Position numbers and translations under genes: made by a program | Notes under the pieces: model-generated | Seen by the model: the letters and a program-made list of their open reading frames with translations, nothing else | Databases searched by the model: none | What the model was told of the DNA's origin: nothing | Shown: piece by piece, positions 24,808 to 36,869 of the stretch | How positions within the stretch are numbered: position 1 is the stretch's first letter | Layout of the letters: the number at the start of each line of letters is the position of its first letter | DNA from: Psoroptes ovis | Lineage: Eukaryota; Arthropoda; Arachnida; Sarcoptiformes; Psoroptidae | Direction of reading: 5' to 3' | Length of the DNA stretch: 64,000 nucleotides | NCBI GenBank assembly: GCA_002943765.1 | Contig: PQWQ01000006.1 | Location: 1,674,001-1,738,000 of the forward strand

Positions 24808-27444
24808 AAATAGCGATATTTTTATTATTTTTTCAAATTTCACTCTTTTTCACAGTGAATCCACTGTAATATTAACGTGAATAATGATATAATGATATTA
24901 TCATAGTTCGAGTGTGAGGAGACTAATAATGGATAGATTAAAAATGAATATAGAATTCAATGAACGTGAATGACTGAAATGAATTTCAGAATTTCATTTT
25001 TGAAAAAATTAATTAATTCATTCATTCATTTTTTCCAGAGTTTGAATAATTTTAAACTTTTAAAAAATATTAATCAAAAATGATATTAATCTTTTCATAC
25101 AATTCATTTTTCGCTGATTTGTTTGATAACTTTTCAATGATAATTCATATTTTCTAAAGTAAAAAGTTGAAAAAATTCAAAGTTTGAAATGATTTTGAAA
25201 ATTTCGGTAAATTCAAAACTGTCAGAATTTCATATTTGAAAGTACTAATCAAAAAAGTGTTTGAATTGAACCAAAAATTGATTGCTCAACAAATTTTCAG
25301 TATTTTTCACTTGATCAGAAATTATTTTTGCGGCAATTTGCCTCAAGTGCATTTCTCATAGCGGAAAATTTATGAATTAAAACCATAATTGAATCGCACT
25401 AGTGTCATAAGTATTCTGCTTAGAGAAACTATGCAAATCCGGTAGCATATGATCCCAAAAAAAAACTTTACCCAAAATATTTATTATCGATTGATTAATG
25501 TTTGATTGGTTGATCTGAATATTTTAAATACTTTTATTTCAATTCACTGCATAAACTTTTAATGTTTTTTTTTTTTTGGAAAATTTTGTTCAATTTGAAT
25601 ATTTAATCTCGAATATCAGAATTATTAAGCAGAATCATTATTATTTCTCAAGAATAATGGCCATTGAATGAGCTATTATTTGATATTATCGTTTTGAAAT
25701 TCACTTCGATTCAACGAAAAAAAAAATTGCCCGAAGATTTTAATAATTTCTCCAAATAAAACTTGAAAACGTTTTATTTTTTTCCCCGAAAAAAAAATTT
25801 CGAAAATTTACAATTGAATTTAATTTTTATTTTCTTTCGAATGAATTTGATTTAAATGAAGTAAAATATTTGTTTGAAAAAATACATTCAAAATTGAAAT
25901 AAAGTAAATGAACAAACACACACACATCTAACATTGAGAAAAGAGACTAAGAAGCCAGAAGCGAATAGAGAATTACAGCATCAGCAGCTGTAGCTACAGC
26001 TACAGTGAAAAATTTATTTCATTTCATTAATATGTGAAATCTTTCATTTTTATCAATTTTGATAATAAATAAATAAAACTGAATCAAAATTCATAGAGAA
26101 TTGAATGGCAAATGAATATTTGGAAAAATTCAATTCAATTCAAAGCAAATATAATATTGCAATACTTGTTATTTTCTGCAGTCTCCATTCTCTGTCTCTC
26201 TTCTAATAACCACCCAGCATTCACTACAGAATATGAATATCTAATTCACTACTTTTGAAATTATCCAAAATAAAATTGTGAAAATGAAAATAAATTTTGC
26301 TTACAGCAAAAAATAAATAATCAAATAAAAAAATAAATAAATACAAATAAAAAGAAATGATATGAAATGAAAAAATTTAAAATTCAAAACTTGATTATGA
26401 AAATATAACGAAAATATATGATTCAACAATTGTAAATAGTAAACAAATAAATACACTAAAAATAATAATCAAAATGAATAAATAAAATAATCAAATTTTG
26501 ACAAAAAAGATTGAATTTCTGTTAATAAACAATGAAAAGAGAAGAAATATTTAATATTCTTGAGAATTATCAATTGTTATTATTGTTTTCAGTGGGATAA
26601 ACTAAACATTCTGGTAAATTTTTTTTCATTTCAAAGCTTGAGAATATGTATGAAAATGGAGAAAAAATTGAAAAACATTCATTTTAATTTATTTTTTTTC
26701 GTTTCCTTTTGTTTCGCCATTGTTCTGTGCGAAATTATGAGCAAAATAATATTAAAAAATTTTTTTGCAAATGTTCATATTCATTTTCATCATTTGAAAA
26801 TTTTCTAAAATTCTTTCATTACTTCTGATGATGATGATGATGCTGATGATGAAGCATACATAATAATAATATTCAAATGGATCTATAATTTATATCTCTA
26901 AATTTCACGATTATTATTATTCCTATCATTTTTTTTCAATTTTCATAATATTTTTATTGAAATAAATGAAATTAAATTTGAAAAAAATAATAACGATATT
27001 AATAATAATAAAAGTAATAATAAATGATGATAATGGTTCTGTTTTTCATCGTTTTTTTCAAATTCATTTCTTTTCTTTTTCATTCATTCATTCATTCATT
27101 TTCCATTCATGTTTCCATTTTTAATATGAAAAAAATTCATTTTTTCTTATTTCAATCTTTTCATTATTGGAATTGAATATTTAATTTCTTCAATTTTTTT
27201 TGGCTTGAAAATAGTTTCATGAATCAAACATATAGTGACAAAAAAATTAAAAAATATTAAAAATCGTCAAATTATGGCAATAAATATCACAAAACACAAT
27301 GATAATGAATGAGTAAATTGTTTTTATGATGAAAAAAATTCTTAAATCTTAAATTTAAAATGGAAACCATTTTCTATTGTAAAATCATTTTCATCAATAA
27401 AATTAATATAATTAAAATAAGGGAAAATCAAAAAATTTACATAC

Positions 27445-27679
27445 TTGATTGAATGGATGAATTTTTAGACATTTGTACATGTTGTCCATGGTCATCAATT
27501 TTGTTGAAAGAAATTGTTTCATTCATCAATGCATTTATATTAATAAAATTTAAAATAAATAAAAGAATGAATAGTAATCGTTGAATGTGATGAAAATTAA
27601 CGATGAAAATTTTATCATGAAATTTTAATGATAAATAATTGTAATAATTATTATAGTTATCTTTGATTTTTGTCGCCAT
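27445..27679 (-). CDS. Cirl: latrophilin/Cirl-like protein, first coding exon with signal sequence
   Basis: The ATG at 27679 opens a 78-residue coding stretch with a polar, Asn/Tyr-rich first 34 residues, then a hydrophobic segment (IQRLLFILLFILNF, about residues 33-46), then a polar region with a potential N-glycosylation site (NETI). It ends at a splice donor, TCAA followed by GTATGT, in phase 1. That phase fits the acceptor of the lectin-domain exon at 11543, so the two are joined here as one gene. The hydrophobic segment would serve as a signal peptide or signal anchor; the leading region is unusually long for a signal peptide. The join rests on phase and order only, so a separate gene is possible. 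Confidence 0.6.
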
Positions 27680-29593
27680 TTTTCAATAGAATAATTAAGA
27701 TATTTGCGATTATGAATAAATTATATAATTTGACAAAAAAAATAATGAAAAAAAACCAGAAAAAACAAGAAATTGGTAGTAAGAAAATCTATATATTATC
27801 GTAAAAATATGCAATTTATCTTGAGCTTTTGATGATGAGCAAAAAAACAAATCATTTCATTATGTTAAATAATGATTATTTAGAAAAAAATTACAGTGTT
27901 ACAAAGAGCAAAGGGATGATGAAGATGATGATTGATATGAAACAATTTTTCATTTGAAAATATTACATAATCTCGAGAATTATTAAGGAAAATCCCAAGA
28001 AAAATCTATATTCAAACACAATACATATGATTTCATTGTGTATATCAAACATTATTCTTATTGTTTTTCATTAATATCATTGCTTTTTAGTTTTTTAATT
28101 CATATCAATATCAAAATTGTTGTCATCATTGGTATGAATATTTTGGTCACGTAAAATTCAAATTTTTTTCTTATTCTTACTTTTCTTTATCTTATTTTGT
28201 GTTGTTAATAATTTGAAAATATTCTTCATACAATAATAATGCACAGTAAAAAACTTATCAAATGAATTTCTTATAAATGTATATTCTTCATTTAATTCTC
28301 TCTTTTCTCATCCTTAAGGATTACGGAATCAAAGATGTAGAAATTCTTTTTTCAAATGAATGTCAAATGAAAATTTGAAATTTTTCGAAAAACTTTTGAG
28401 TTAATTTTTTTTCTTTGATGACAAAATTTGTAAAATTTGCACAAAACACAATTCAAATGTAAATTTTTTCAAGTTTTTACCAGTTATTATTATTACTATT
28501 GTTACTATCATAAGAAAATATATTTTTCATTCATTGTCACAAATAAACGAAGCGAATCCGGTATCAAATTCATGATAATAATGTTTTGTTTCATCATCTT
28601 TTGTCACATCTTTTTTTACTTGGTGATAATCACATACTGATGAATAAGAATGTATAGTTAGTAGATTGGCAGTACTTTCTTCTAAATTTGCTTTCGGTAC
28701 ATTGCATTTACATTTTCATTATGATGAATAAGGAACAAATAAAAATAAATTGAAATTGATGTGTTGCAAAACCAAGTTCAACAAAGAATGGCGCCAATCA
28801 TTGAATATGCTTTGTTTTTTATACATGTAGATTGAGGCACTAACAAAAGCAACAAAACAGGGATGAAAAAATGGGAAATTGTTCTTCGATATTCCATCGT
28901 TATCAAAATTTTTTGGTCTCGCGCATTATCAGAATATTAGTAGAATAACGAGACGCTTGCGCTTTTAATTTGTTTGACAGCCAACATAACAATCGAAAAT
29001 AAAATGGTTGGAACGTGTCAAAATTACTTTAATCGAATGATCCAATTTCAAGTTGAAATTCTCATTCAAATATTTTTTTTAAATGGAAAAAATCTAAAAT
29101 CGATAATAAAATGAAATTGTCGCATTGTTGCTATCATTCATTCATTACTGGCAGGGAAATCGCGTTTTTTGCTATTAATTGCCATTGATTTTGGAATTAA
29201 CGAAACCAAACAAAAATGCAAAACAAAGATCATTTTCTTCAAGAAATTAATATTGTTTTAGCTTAAAAGGATTTAAAACATTAATCTTAAAATGATTTAC
29301 AAAAAACAATTCCGAGCATCACTTGATCAATTTTCGAATTTCGATTACTTTTATTCTATTCGATAGATGGCATTGTTTTCGGTGAAAAGTGATGAACAAC
29401 AAATATCGATGTTTGTTCGGATTGCACGCCTTTTTTTTCCATTCATCACTTGAAATTGATGTATGAAGCTTCAAATAAGCTAAGCACGCTTTTTTTTCAT
29501 TGTTCAACAATTTTGAATTTTTTTATCACAATTTTTGAACAGAATTAATTAATTAGTTTAGTGATCAATTTATCTGAAAAACAATTAATCAAA
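27680..29593. other. intergenic region between divergent latrophilin-like and CCT5 genes
   Basis: AT-rich spacer of 1.9 kb between two genes transcribed away from each other. The right third (from about 28780) is less AT-rich and probably contains the CCT5 promoter and untranslated leader. No RNA gene or mobile element was recognised. Confidence 0.5.
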
Positions 29594-31405
29594 ATGGCTA
29601 GTGTAGGCACTTTAGCTTTCGATGAATTTGGTCGTCCATTCTTTATTCTTCGTGATCAAGAACGACAAAAACGTTTGACTGGCACTGAAGCTATCAAGGT
29701 AATGTTTTGAATGACATAAACTACATAAGTTTCAATTGATAACTTTGTTTAATTGATCAATAGAGCCATATTTTAGCTGGTATTAGTGTAGCTAAAATAT
29801 TACGAACATCACTTGGACCAAAAGGTTTGGATAAAATTATGGTTTCAGCTGATGGTGATGTTACTATTACGAATGATGGTGCAACTATACTTAAAATGAT
29901 GGATGTTGAACATCAAATCGCTAAATTATTGGTTGAACTTTCACAATCTCAAGATGATGAAATTGGAGACGGTACCACTGGAGTTGTTGGTATGTGTTAT
30001 TTTTGGTTGTTTATCCCACAATTACTAATTACTTTTTCATTAGTTTTGGCTGGAGCTTTACTTGAACAAGCTGAACAACTGCTTGATCGTGGCATTCATC
30101 CTATTAGAATCGCAGATGGTTTTGAATTAGCAGCCCGACATGCAATGGAACATTTAGATAAAATAAGTGAAAGCTTCCCAATAGATCCGAATAACTTGGA
30201 ACCATTGATTCAGACAGCAATGACAACACTAAGCTCAAAAATTATCAACCGCTGCTTGAGAAAGTTTGCTGAAATAGCTGTCAATGCTGTAATCTCAGTT
30301 GCTGATCTCGAACGCAAAGATGTGTCGTTTGATTTGATTAAAGTTGAAGGCAAACCTGGTGGAAGACTTGAAGATTCAATTTTGGTGAATGGTGTAATTG
30401 TTGATAAAAATTTCAGTCATCCACAAATGCCTACTGAATTGAAAGACGTTAAAATGGCCATTTTGACATGTCCATTTGAACCACCAAAACCAAAAACTAA
30501 ACATAAGTTAGACGTAACATGTGTCGAAGACTATCGTAATTTACGAAAATATGAAATTGAAAAATTTGAAGAAATCGTGCAAAAAGTTAAAGATGCCGGT
30601 GCTAACTTGGTTATCTGTCAATGGGGTTTCGATGATGAAGCTAATCATCTTTTATTGCAAAAAGAATTACCAGCTGTTCGATGGGTCGGAGGTCCTGAAA
30701 TTGAATTGATCGCCATTGCTACAGGTGGAAGAATTGTTCCACGTTTTGAAGAATTGACTTCGGAAAAATTGGGTAAAGCAGGCCTCGTCCGTGAATTATC
30801 ATTCGGTACCACCCGTGATAAAATGTTGGTCATTGAACAATGTCCTAATACCAAAGCGGTAACTATTTTCATTCGTGGTGGTAATAAAATGATAGTTGAA
30901 GAAGCCAAGCGTTCAATGCATGATGCCTTATGTGTGGTAAGAAATTTAATCAAAGATAATCGAATCGTTTATGGAGGTGGTGCAGCTGAAATATCTTGTG
31001 CATTAGCTGTTTCTGAAGAAGCTGACAAGATTACATCGTTAGAACAGTATGCTTTTAGATCATTTGCCGATGCATTAGAATCTATACCATTAGCTTTGGC
31101 TGAAAATAGTGGATTATCACCAATCGAAACTGTTGCTGAAGTGAAAGCAAAACAAATCAAAGAATCGAAACCACAATTAGGCATTGATTGTGTGCAAAAA
31201 GGAACGAATGGTTAGTTGTTTAATCTTAATATCAATGATAATTGGAATTTGACAAATTTAATTTTTTTCCTTTGATTTGACAGATATGAAAATTCAAAAC
31301 ATAATCGAAACATTGAACAGTAAAAAACAGCAAATAAGCTTGGCAACACAATTGGTTAAAATGATTTTGAAAATTGATGATATTCGTTCATCCGAAGGAA
31401 TGTGA
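29594..31405 (+). CDS. CCT5: T-complex protein 1 subunit epsilon (CCT5)
   Basis: Subunit of the eukaryotic cytosolic group II chaperonin TRiC/CCT, which folds actin, tubulin and many WD-repeat proteins using ATP. Four exons are read: 29594-29698, 29764-29989, 30044-31210, 31284-31405, giving 539 residues (human CCT5 has 541). The N-terminus MASVGTLAFDEFGRPF is typical of the epsilon subunit. Nucleotide-binding motifs are present: NDGATIL (72-78), GDGTT (103-107) and GGGAAE (421-426), and the end IETLNSKKQQISLATQ..RMILKIDDIR-type tail is conserved. All introns are GT-AG and 54-73 nt. The second intron (29990-30043) is 54 nt and free of stop codons in frame, so retention would add 18 residues rather than truncate; homology favours splicing (DGTTGVVVLAGALLE). 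An AATAAA signal follows at about 31480. The hnRNP gene starts 330 bp downstream on the same strand. Confidence 0.95.
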
Positions 31406-31732
31406 GGAATGCGTGATTTTTTACCACTTAAAAAACAATAATATTTTTTAATTGAAAAATTAAAATTATTTGATTTCAAAAATAAAAATATTTGAATTTT
31501 TAAATTTTAAAATCAATCGATAGATGGGGTTAGTTTTACTTTGAAAAAAGAGGCGGAGCTGAGCCGGCAGCTGCCATTTTCTTTTTTTTTCACGAACGCA
31601 ATTTTTGTCATCAACGAGTCAGTGTATTTTCTATTTATTTATATTTTGTTTATTTAGGTTTTTTTGATAATTCACAATTAATATTTTCTAGAGTTTTTCG
31701 GTAATCCAATTTAATTTTGATTAAGAAAAACC
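31406..31732 (+). promoter_or_regulatory. CCT5 3' end and hnRNP gene promoter/leader
   Basis: The first 100 bp hold the CCT5 3' UTR with an AATAAA word near 31480. From about 31550 the sequence becomes less AT-rich (AGGCGGAGCTGAGCCGGCAG). It then shows GCCATTTT at 31573-31580, a YY1/Pho-like core, followed by a pyrimidine run and CACGAACGC. This arrangement suggests the hnRNP transcription start is near 31580. Inferred from motifs only. Confidence 0.4.
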
Positions 31733-33157
31733 ATGGCTGATGCTAAAGTTGAGGTACGTGTTTTTCTACATTCTAAGAATGTTGATTAATTATCGAAATA
31801 TTGATTATTTAGCAAACAAATGGCCAAAATAATGATAATCAAAAACATGAGCAACATGGGGACAGTAGTAATAATAACAATATCAATGTAAAAATTGAAA
31901 TAGATGAACAAAATGCAACGAATGAACAATCATCTAAAGATAATGATGTTGAATCGATTGAAAAAGAAAATGAAACTTCAAATAATAATGATCAAAATAA
32001 TGGTTCAAATAATAATAGTAATAATAATAATAATAGTAGTAACAGTAATGGTAATAATGATCATAATCAAAATGATGATGATGAGGAAGATGAACCAGAA
32101 CAATTTCGTAAATTATTCATTGGTGGTCTAGATTATAAAACCACCGAAGAAACTCTTAAAAATCATTTTCAACAATGGGGTGAAATCGTAGATTGTGTTG
32201 TTATGCGTGATCCACAGTCGAAACGTTCACGTGGTTTTGGTTTTATAACGTATTCCAAATCATCTATGGTTGATCAAGCCCAAAAAGCACGGCCCCATAA
32301 AGTTGATAATCGTGAAGTAGAACCAAAGCGAGCAGTTCCGCGAGAAGAATCAGGTAAACCTGACTCGCAAGCAACGGTCAAGAAGATTTTCCTTGGAGGT
32401 CTCAAAGAAGATGTTGAGGAGAACGATCTCCGCGAATATTTCGAGCAATTTGGTAATATTGTAAATGTCAATATTGTCACAGACAAAGAAACTGGGAAAA
32501 AACGTGGTTTTGCGTTTGTTGAATTCGATGATTATGATCCTGTTGATAAAATAGTCTGTAAGTTGTTGCATTTTTCTTTTATTTTCCATGAATATAATTA
32601 TTTATTTTAATTTCTCATTAGTGAGGAGACACCACAACATCAAAGGAAAGCGAACAGAAGTTAGAAAAGCTTTATCAAGGCAAGAAATGGACACAATGAA
32701 GCGTAAAACTGAAGCTCGTAATGTCAATCGAGCTGGTGGTGGAATGCGTAATGCACCTGTGTGGGAATCAGGCCCAGGAAACTATGGCGGAGGATACGGT
32801 GGAGGCTATGGTCAAGGGTGTATGTTTTATCTCTGCAAAACATGATATTATTTTAAATGAATTTTTCTCATCAACAGATGGTGGTTATGGTGGAGGATAC
32901 GGGCAAAATAATTATGGACAGCAAGGACAAGGTGGTTGGAATCAAGGCCAAGGTGGCTGGAGTTCTGACTACGGAAATTCTGGTTATGGAAATCATTATG
33001 GTGGCGGTGGACCAATGAGAAATAATTACGGCCATAGAGGACAAGGACCTTATGGAGGTAAATAGATTATATTTTTTGAATCTCTTTAACCAATCCCTAA
33101 TCATTCTCAGGTGGTTATGGAAGTAATTATGGCGGTGGATATGGTGGAAGACGTTGA
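31733..33157 (+). CDS. hnRNP A/B-type RNA-binding protein (Hrb87F/Hrb98DE-like)
   Basis: Nuclear pre-mRNA-binding protein acting in splicing, export and mRNA stability. Five exons are proposed: 31733-31753, 31813-32557, 32622-32810, 32878-33057, 33111-33157; their sum gives an open 393-residue frame. An Asn/Asp/Glu-rich N-terminal region (to about residue 100) precedes two RRMs. RRM1 has KLFIGGL and RGFGFITY, the linker includes EPKRAVPRE, and RRM2 has KIFLGGL and RGFAFVEF. RRM2 continues DYDPVDKIVL across intron 2. The C-terminus is a Gly/Tyr/Asn-rich low-complexity tail like the prion-like domain of hnRNP A1/A2. The third donor is uncertain: GTGTAT at 32818 looks stronger but breaks the frame, whereas GTCAAG at 32811 keeps the Gly-rich frame. 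The long N-terminal Asn tract is absent from fly and human members. Confidence 0.9.
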
Positions 33158-34995
33158 ACATATTTTTTCTCTCATCAAAATCATCCATTTTCATCTACTT
33201 GTCGACATTTAAATTTTTGCCAAAAGAATTGAAATTTTCAAGTAAGTTTCATTTGCTTTTTTTCTTAATTTAAATTTTTCTTTAATTTGCCTGACAAATT
33301 CATGTTGTTTGGTATTTAAAATTTTTAACAGAAATGATAGTTTGGTGTTTTTTGAAAAAATACTCATAATAAATAATCAATCTTTTTTCATTCTAGGGTT
33401 TATATTTTTTCCATATATTTCTTACAGTTTAAACAGTTTTATTGAGAAAAAGAATAAGGACAAGATATTCAGTGAAAAAAAGACAGAAACAGGAACAACA
33501 TTCATAGATCCAAATAGTGATCAATTATAAATATCAGAAAAATCAATCAGAACAGTACAGAAAATTTATTATCATTTATCATTAAGTAAAAATAAGTGTA
33601 TTTCAATACTAAAATTATAATCATAAATTCGTTCGGTTAATTTGTAATAACAGAAAATTCCAGAAAAATAATTATTGATTGATATTTAAATGAAGATGAA
33701 GATTGCAAAGTTATGATTATCATTATTATTATTATTATTGTTCGTAATAAGTTGAAATAATTGTCCTTCCTATCTTTATTGTCGAATCACATGATAAAAC
33801 TTCAAAAATTAATGTTTTTTTTTGCATAGAAATTTGCACATATTCAAATCACACACAAATAAACACTCTTGCAAACAAATATGAAAATTTAGTGCCAGAA
33901 TTTTATCAGATATAATTAATAACTCTGAAATGATTATTAATTGTGGATTTTTTTCTCCTTCAAATTTAAATTAAATTCATCCAGTTAATCGTAAAAGATA
34001 AAATGTCGACTTCACACACAGATTCACGAAACAATTAATTCCAATATCATATTTCTCTTATTCATTTCATATATTCATCTTTTTATCTAACCATTATTTT
34101 TCTTCATTTTCCCGAATCGTTCGATTATCATTGATTATTATTACAATTATACCATTATATCGATAATAAAAAAAAAGTTTATCAAATTAGACAATGATTT
34201 TTAACAAAATTCAGTTTTAATTTTTGATCGAGTTATACTTATTTTGTGAAAGATTTTTTTTCAATCTGAATTATTTGTAACATTCTATTGTAGCTTTTTT
34301 ATCTATTCGATTTTATCTTAGAAAAATACAGAATAAATTTTCCATTTATTAATTATTACAGTACCAACACCGCTAATTGAACACACAGCTCTTTTACCAC
34401 ACATTTTATATTGAATTGATTTTGATTATAATAAAAATAATTGAATGATCGAAAATAATCATCAAGAATTATGCTAAACAATCGATTCAAATTCGTTTTT
34501 TAGATATTCAAATTTCAAAAAGCTTGTCATCGATTTTTTTCTTTCATTCACTTCACACACAAACAAAAACAATGTTAAAAATTTTTGTTGGCTTTTTCTA
34601 TGAAAAAAATGCTGTTTTATTTTTGATTTTAATTTAACTCCAATTTTTTCTCAATTTTCAGAAATTTCAGTAATTGGATAAAATATGGAGATTGAATTTT
34701 ATTAAGTGTTGCATGCCACATTGATGGTATGGTATGATATGGTAAGTGAAAATTGTGGTCTGATTCTATTCAGGTAAGTTTTATTTTCGTTTCTGTGTTG
34801 TACGTGTTGAATTTTTGAATTATTCAAATTTTATTTTGTTGATAAATCTTCAGTCAATTTATGAGAAATAAATCATGATTTTTTTTTGAAAAATTTTTAT
34901 TCCAATTTCAATTTGTTTTTTGATGAAATAAAAATTGAATAAAGGTGACATTTGAAAAAAATTGACAATTTTCTCTGACAATGAATTCAATTATT
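33158..34995. other. hnRNP 3' UTR and convergent spacer to RPL15
   Basis: AT-rich with no recognised coding exon. The first part should be the hnRNP 3' UTR. A donor-like CAAG/GTAAGT word near 33240-33250 and an acceptor-like TTTTTAACAG near 33330 would allow a 3' UTR intron, as known for hnRNP genes, but nothing proves it. The right end holds the RPL15 3' UTR (minus strand). Confidence 0.45.
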
Positions 34996-35739
34996 CTATC
35001 GTTTACGACGTAATTGTAATGTATTTCGTCTGCGCCAATTACCACGTCTTGAACCACCAATTAGTTTAGAATAACCATGTCCAGAACCACGTAAACCACG
35101 ATGTTTTTTACCTGAACTGGTCAAACCACGCAATTCACGATGTTTATGTACAGCATTACAAATCCAATTGATTTTCGGATCACGACGAATAGCTTTATGG
35201 AAAGGATCAACGCAAATAATCTATATTGGTATACGAATAAAAATTAAGACAGATAAGAAGATATTTTGATAGACAAAAACATACTTCATAAAATTTGAAT
35301 GTTGAATCTTGTCCGACCCAATATGAACCAAGAACACGCAAGGCGTGAGCAACGCGGCGACCAACACGTTCTTCGGCAATAGCTTGTAAATTACGTGTAG
35401 GTTTCAATTCATTAACACCATGGTTCTTTGGTTTGCCATAAGTGGCACCTATTCAAAAAAATGACAAATATGATTAAGAAGAATATAACGATTAAAAAAT
35501 TAAATACCTTTTGGACATTGACGTTTTCGACCACCACGGCGAACTCTTACCCGATAAATAACATAACCTTGTTTAGCTTTATAGCCTAAACGGCGTGCTT
35601 TCTCGGTACGCGTTGGTCTTGGACATCGTGTGATGACATTCAATTGACGATATTGCCATGTGCGTACACGTAATAAAAATCGCATAACATCAGATTGTTT
35701 ATGACGCCATATTTCTTGCATATATTTGTATGCACCCAT
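34996..35739 (-). CDS. RPL15: 60S ribosomal protein L15 (eL15)
   Basis: Component of the large ribosomal subunit, bound to 28S rRNA. Three coding exons on the minus strand, 35739-35508, 35448-35285 and 35220-34996, encode 206 residues (human 204). It starts MGAYKYMQEIWRHKQSDVMRF, contains ARRLGYKAKQGYVIYRVRVRRGG and the SYWVGQDSTFKFYE segment, and ends WRRRNTLQLRRKR, all near-identical to the family. Both coding introns are about 60 nt with GT-AG ends, in phases 1 and 0. A further intron in the 5' leader is likely (35773-35837 on the minus strand): TTG/GTATGT donor, TTTTCAG acceptor. ATG 35739 is chosen because MGAYKY is the universal start. Confidence 0.97.
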
Positions 35740-36869
35740 CTTTAATTATTTGTAGGGGAAAAATTGAAAAACCTGAAAATGGATAAAAAATGAATTGATT
35801 CACAATTCCAAAATTAAATTCAAAGGAAAAAACATACCAACTTAGAAATATAAGCACACCGCAGAATGCAAGAAAAGGAAATCAAATTTTCAAAAAAAAA
35901 CTGTAAACAACAGAAACTCGTGTTTGTGTGGCAAATAAACAGACACTTTTTTAAAGGCCATTCAAAAAAACCAGTACCGTGTTTTTTATATTATTACTGA
36001 AAGATGGCGCTGTTTATTGTTCAAAAATAGTTTCGAAATTTGAATTTTTTCAAGATTTTTCTAAGATTAAAATAATTCCTTAAAAATTAATCAAAATTTT
36101 TCCATTGAAAACATTGAATTTTTCCATTTTTACGCTTCGATTGTAACATAATCATCTGAAATCATTGAAATATTCAGAATATGCATTTATTTTCATAATC
36201 AATTGAACCTATTTTTTCTTGATTATTTATTTCAAATTTAATCTTATCTCTCATTGATTTAGATGATTGAATGTGAAATTTAAAGATTTCTGTTCATTTT
36301 CATCAATAATTAGTTTTTTATTTTCAACTGATCTATTCATAACATTCACCAACAAAAAAAAAAAAAACTATGAATGATTACAATATAAAGATTGAAAATG
36401 AAAAAAATGACGTCGGTGTTAACAAAGATATTAACAAAAAGAAGACATGAAATTTGGTTTCAAATTTTTCTTTCGCTTAACATCAACGCACTTAATTCAA
36501 TTGGAATGTGTCATTACTCAATCTAAATTAATCAAATTTCATATGATATGATTTGAATTTTTTTTATAACATATTTTGTTTCATTAGATTTATTTCAATT
36601 TATTTTGTTGTTTACTTCCATCGATATGATGATTTTTATTTTTATTATTAAGATGTTAATGATGATGAATAATGATCGATTTCAAACATTTATTTTCTAT
36701 GATTGAAATAACATTATTAGTGATCGATTAATATCCATTTAAAATCAATTAAGAATAATAAATTTTTTCTTCGTATCATTATTAAACCATTATTTTTTTG
36801 TTATTGTTGTTATGATTTTATCTTCTTCATGCATCAAAAATTAATTAAACTCAATTGATAATAATAATA
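35740..36869. promoter_or_regulatory. divergent promoter region RPL15 / ATP13A-type ATPase
   Basis: On the minus strand a pyrimidine-rich TTCCTTTTCTTGC element at 35880-35868 immediately precedes the putative non-coding first exon of RPL15. That is where a terminal oligopyrimidine (TOP) start, typical of ribosomal protein genes, would be. About 130 bp further upstream, AAGATGGCGC (36001-36010) matches a YY1/Pho-like core often found at ribosomal protein promoters. The remaining part towards 36869 is AT-rich leader of the ATPase gene. Functions are inferred from motif and position. Confidence 0.45.

Larger units (their letters stand above)
11544..27444 (-). other. 15.9 kb intron of the latrophilin-like gene
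   Basis: The interval lies between two phase-compatible minus-strand exons. It begins (minus strand) GTATGT after 27445 and ends TATGCTAG before 11543. It is AT-rich and holds simple repeats, including a 37-A run and a TG run, and one retroposon tail (24770-24807). A weak + strand coding candidate lies at 13485-13727. No RNA gene was recognised. Very long 5' introns are common in latrophilin genes, but a further small exon inside cannot be excluded. Confidence 0.5.

Noticed and set aside
30521..31184. short ORFs on both strands inside CCT5
   Set aside because: Shadows of the CCT5 coding sequence.
34158..34165. TATCGATA palindrome
   Set aside because: Lies in the convergent 3' spacer of hnRNP and RPL15; such words occur by chance in AT-rich DNA.
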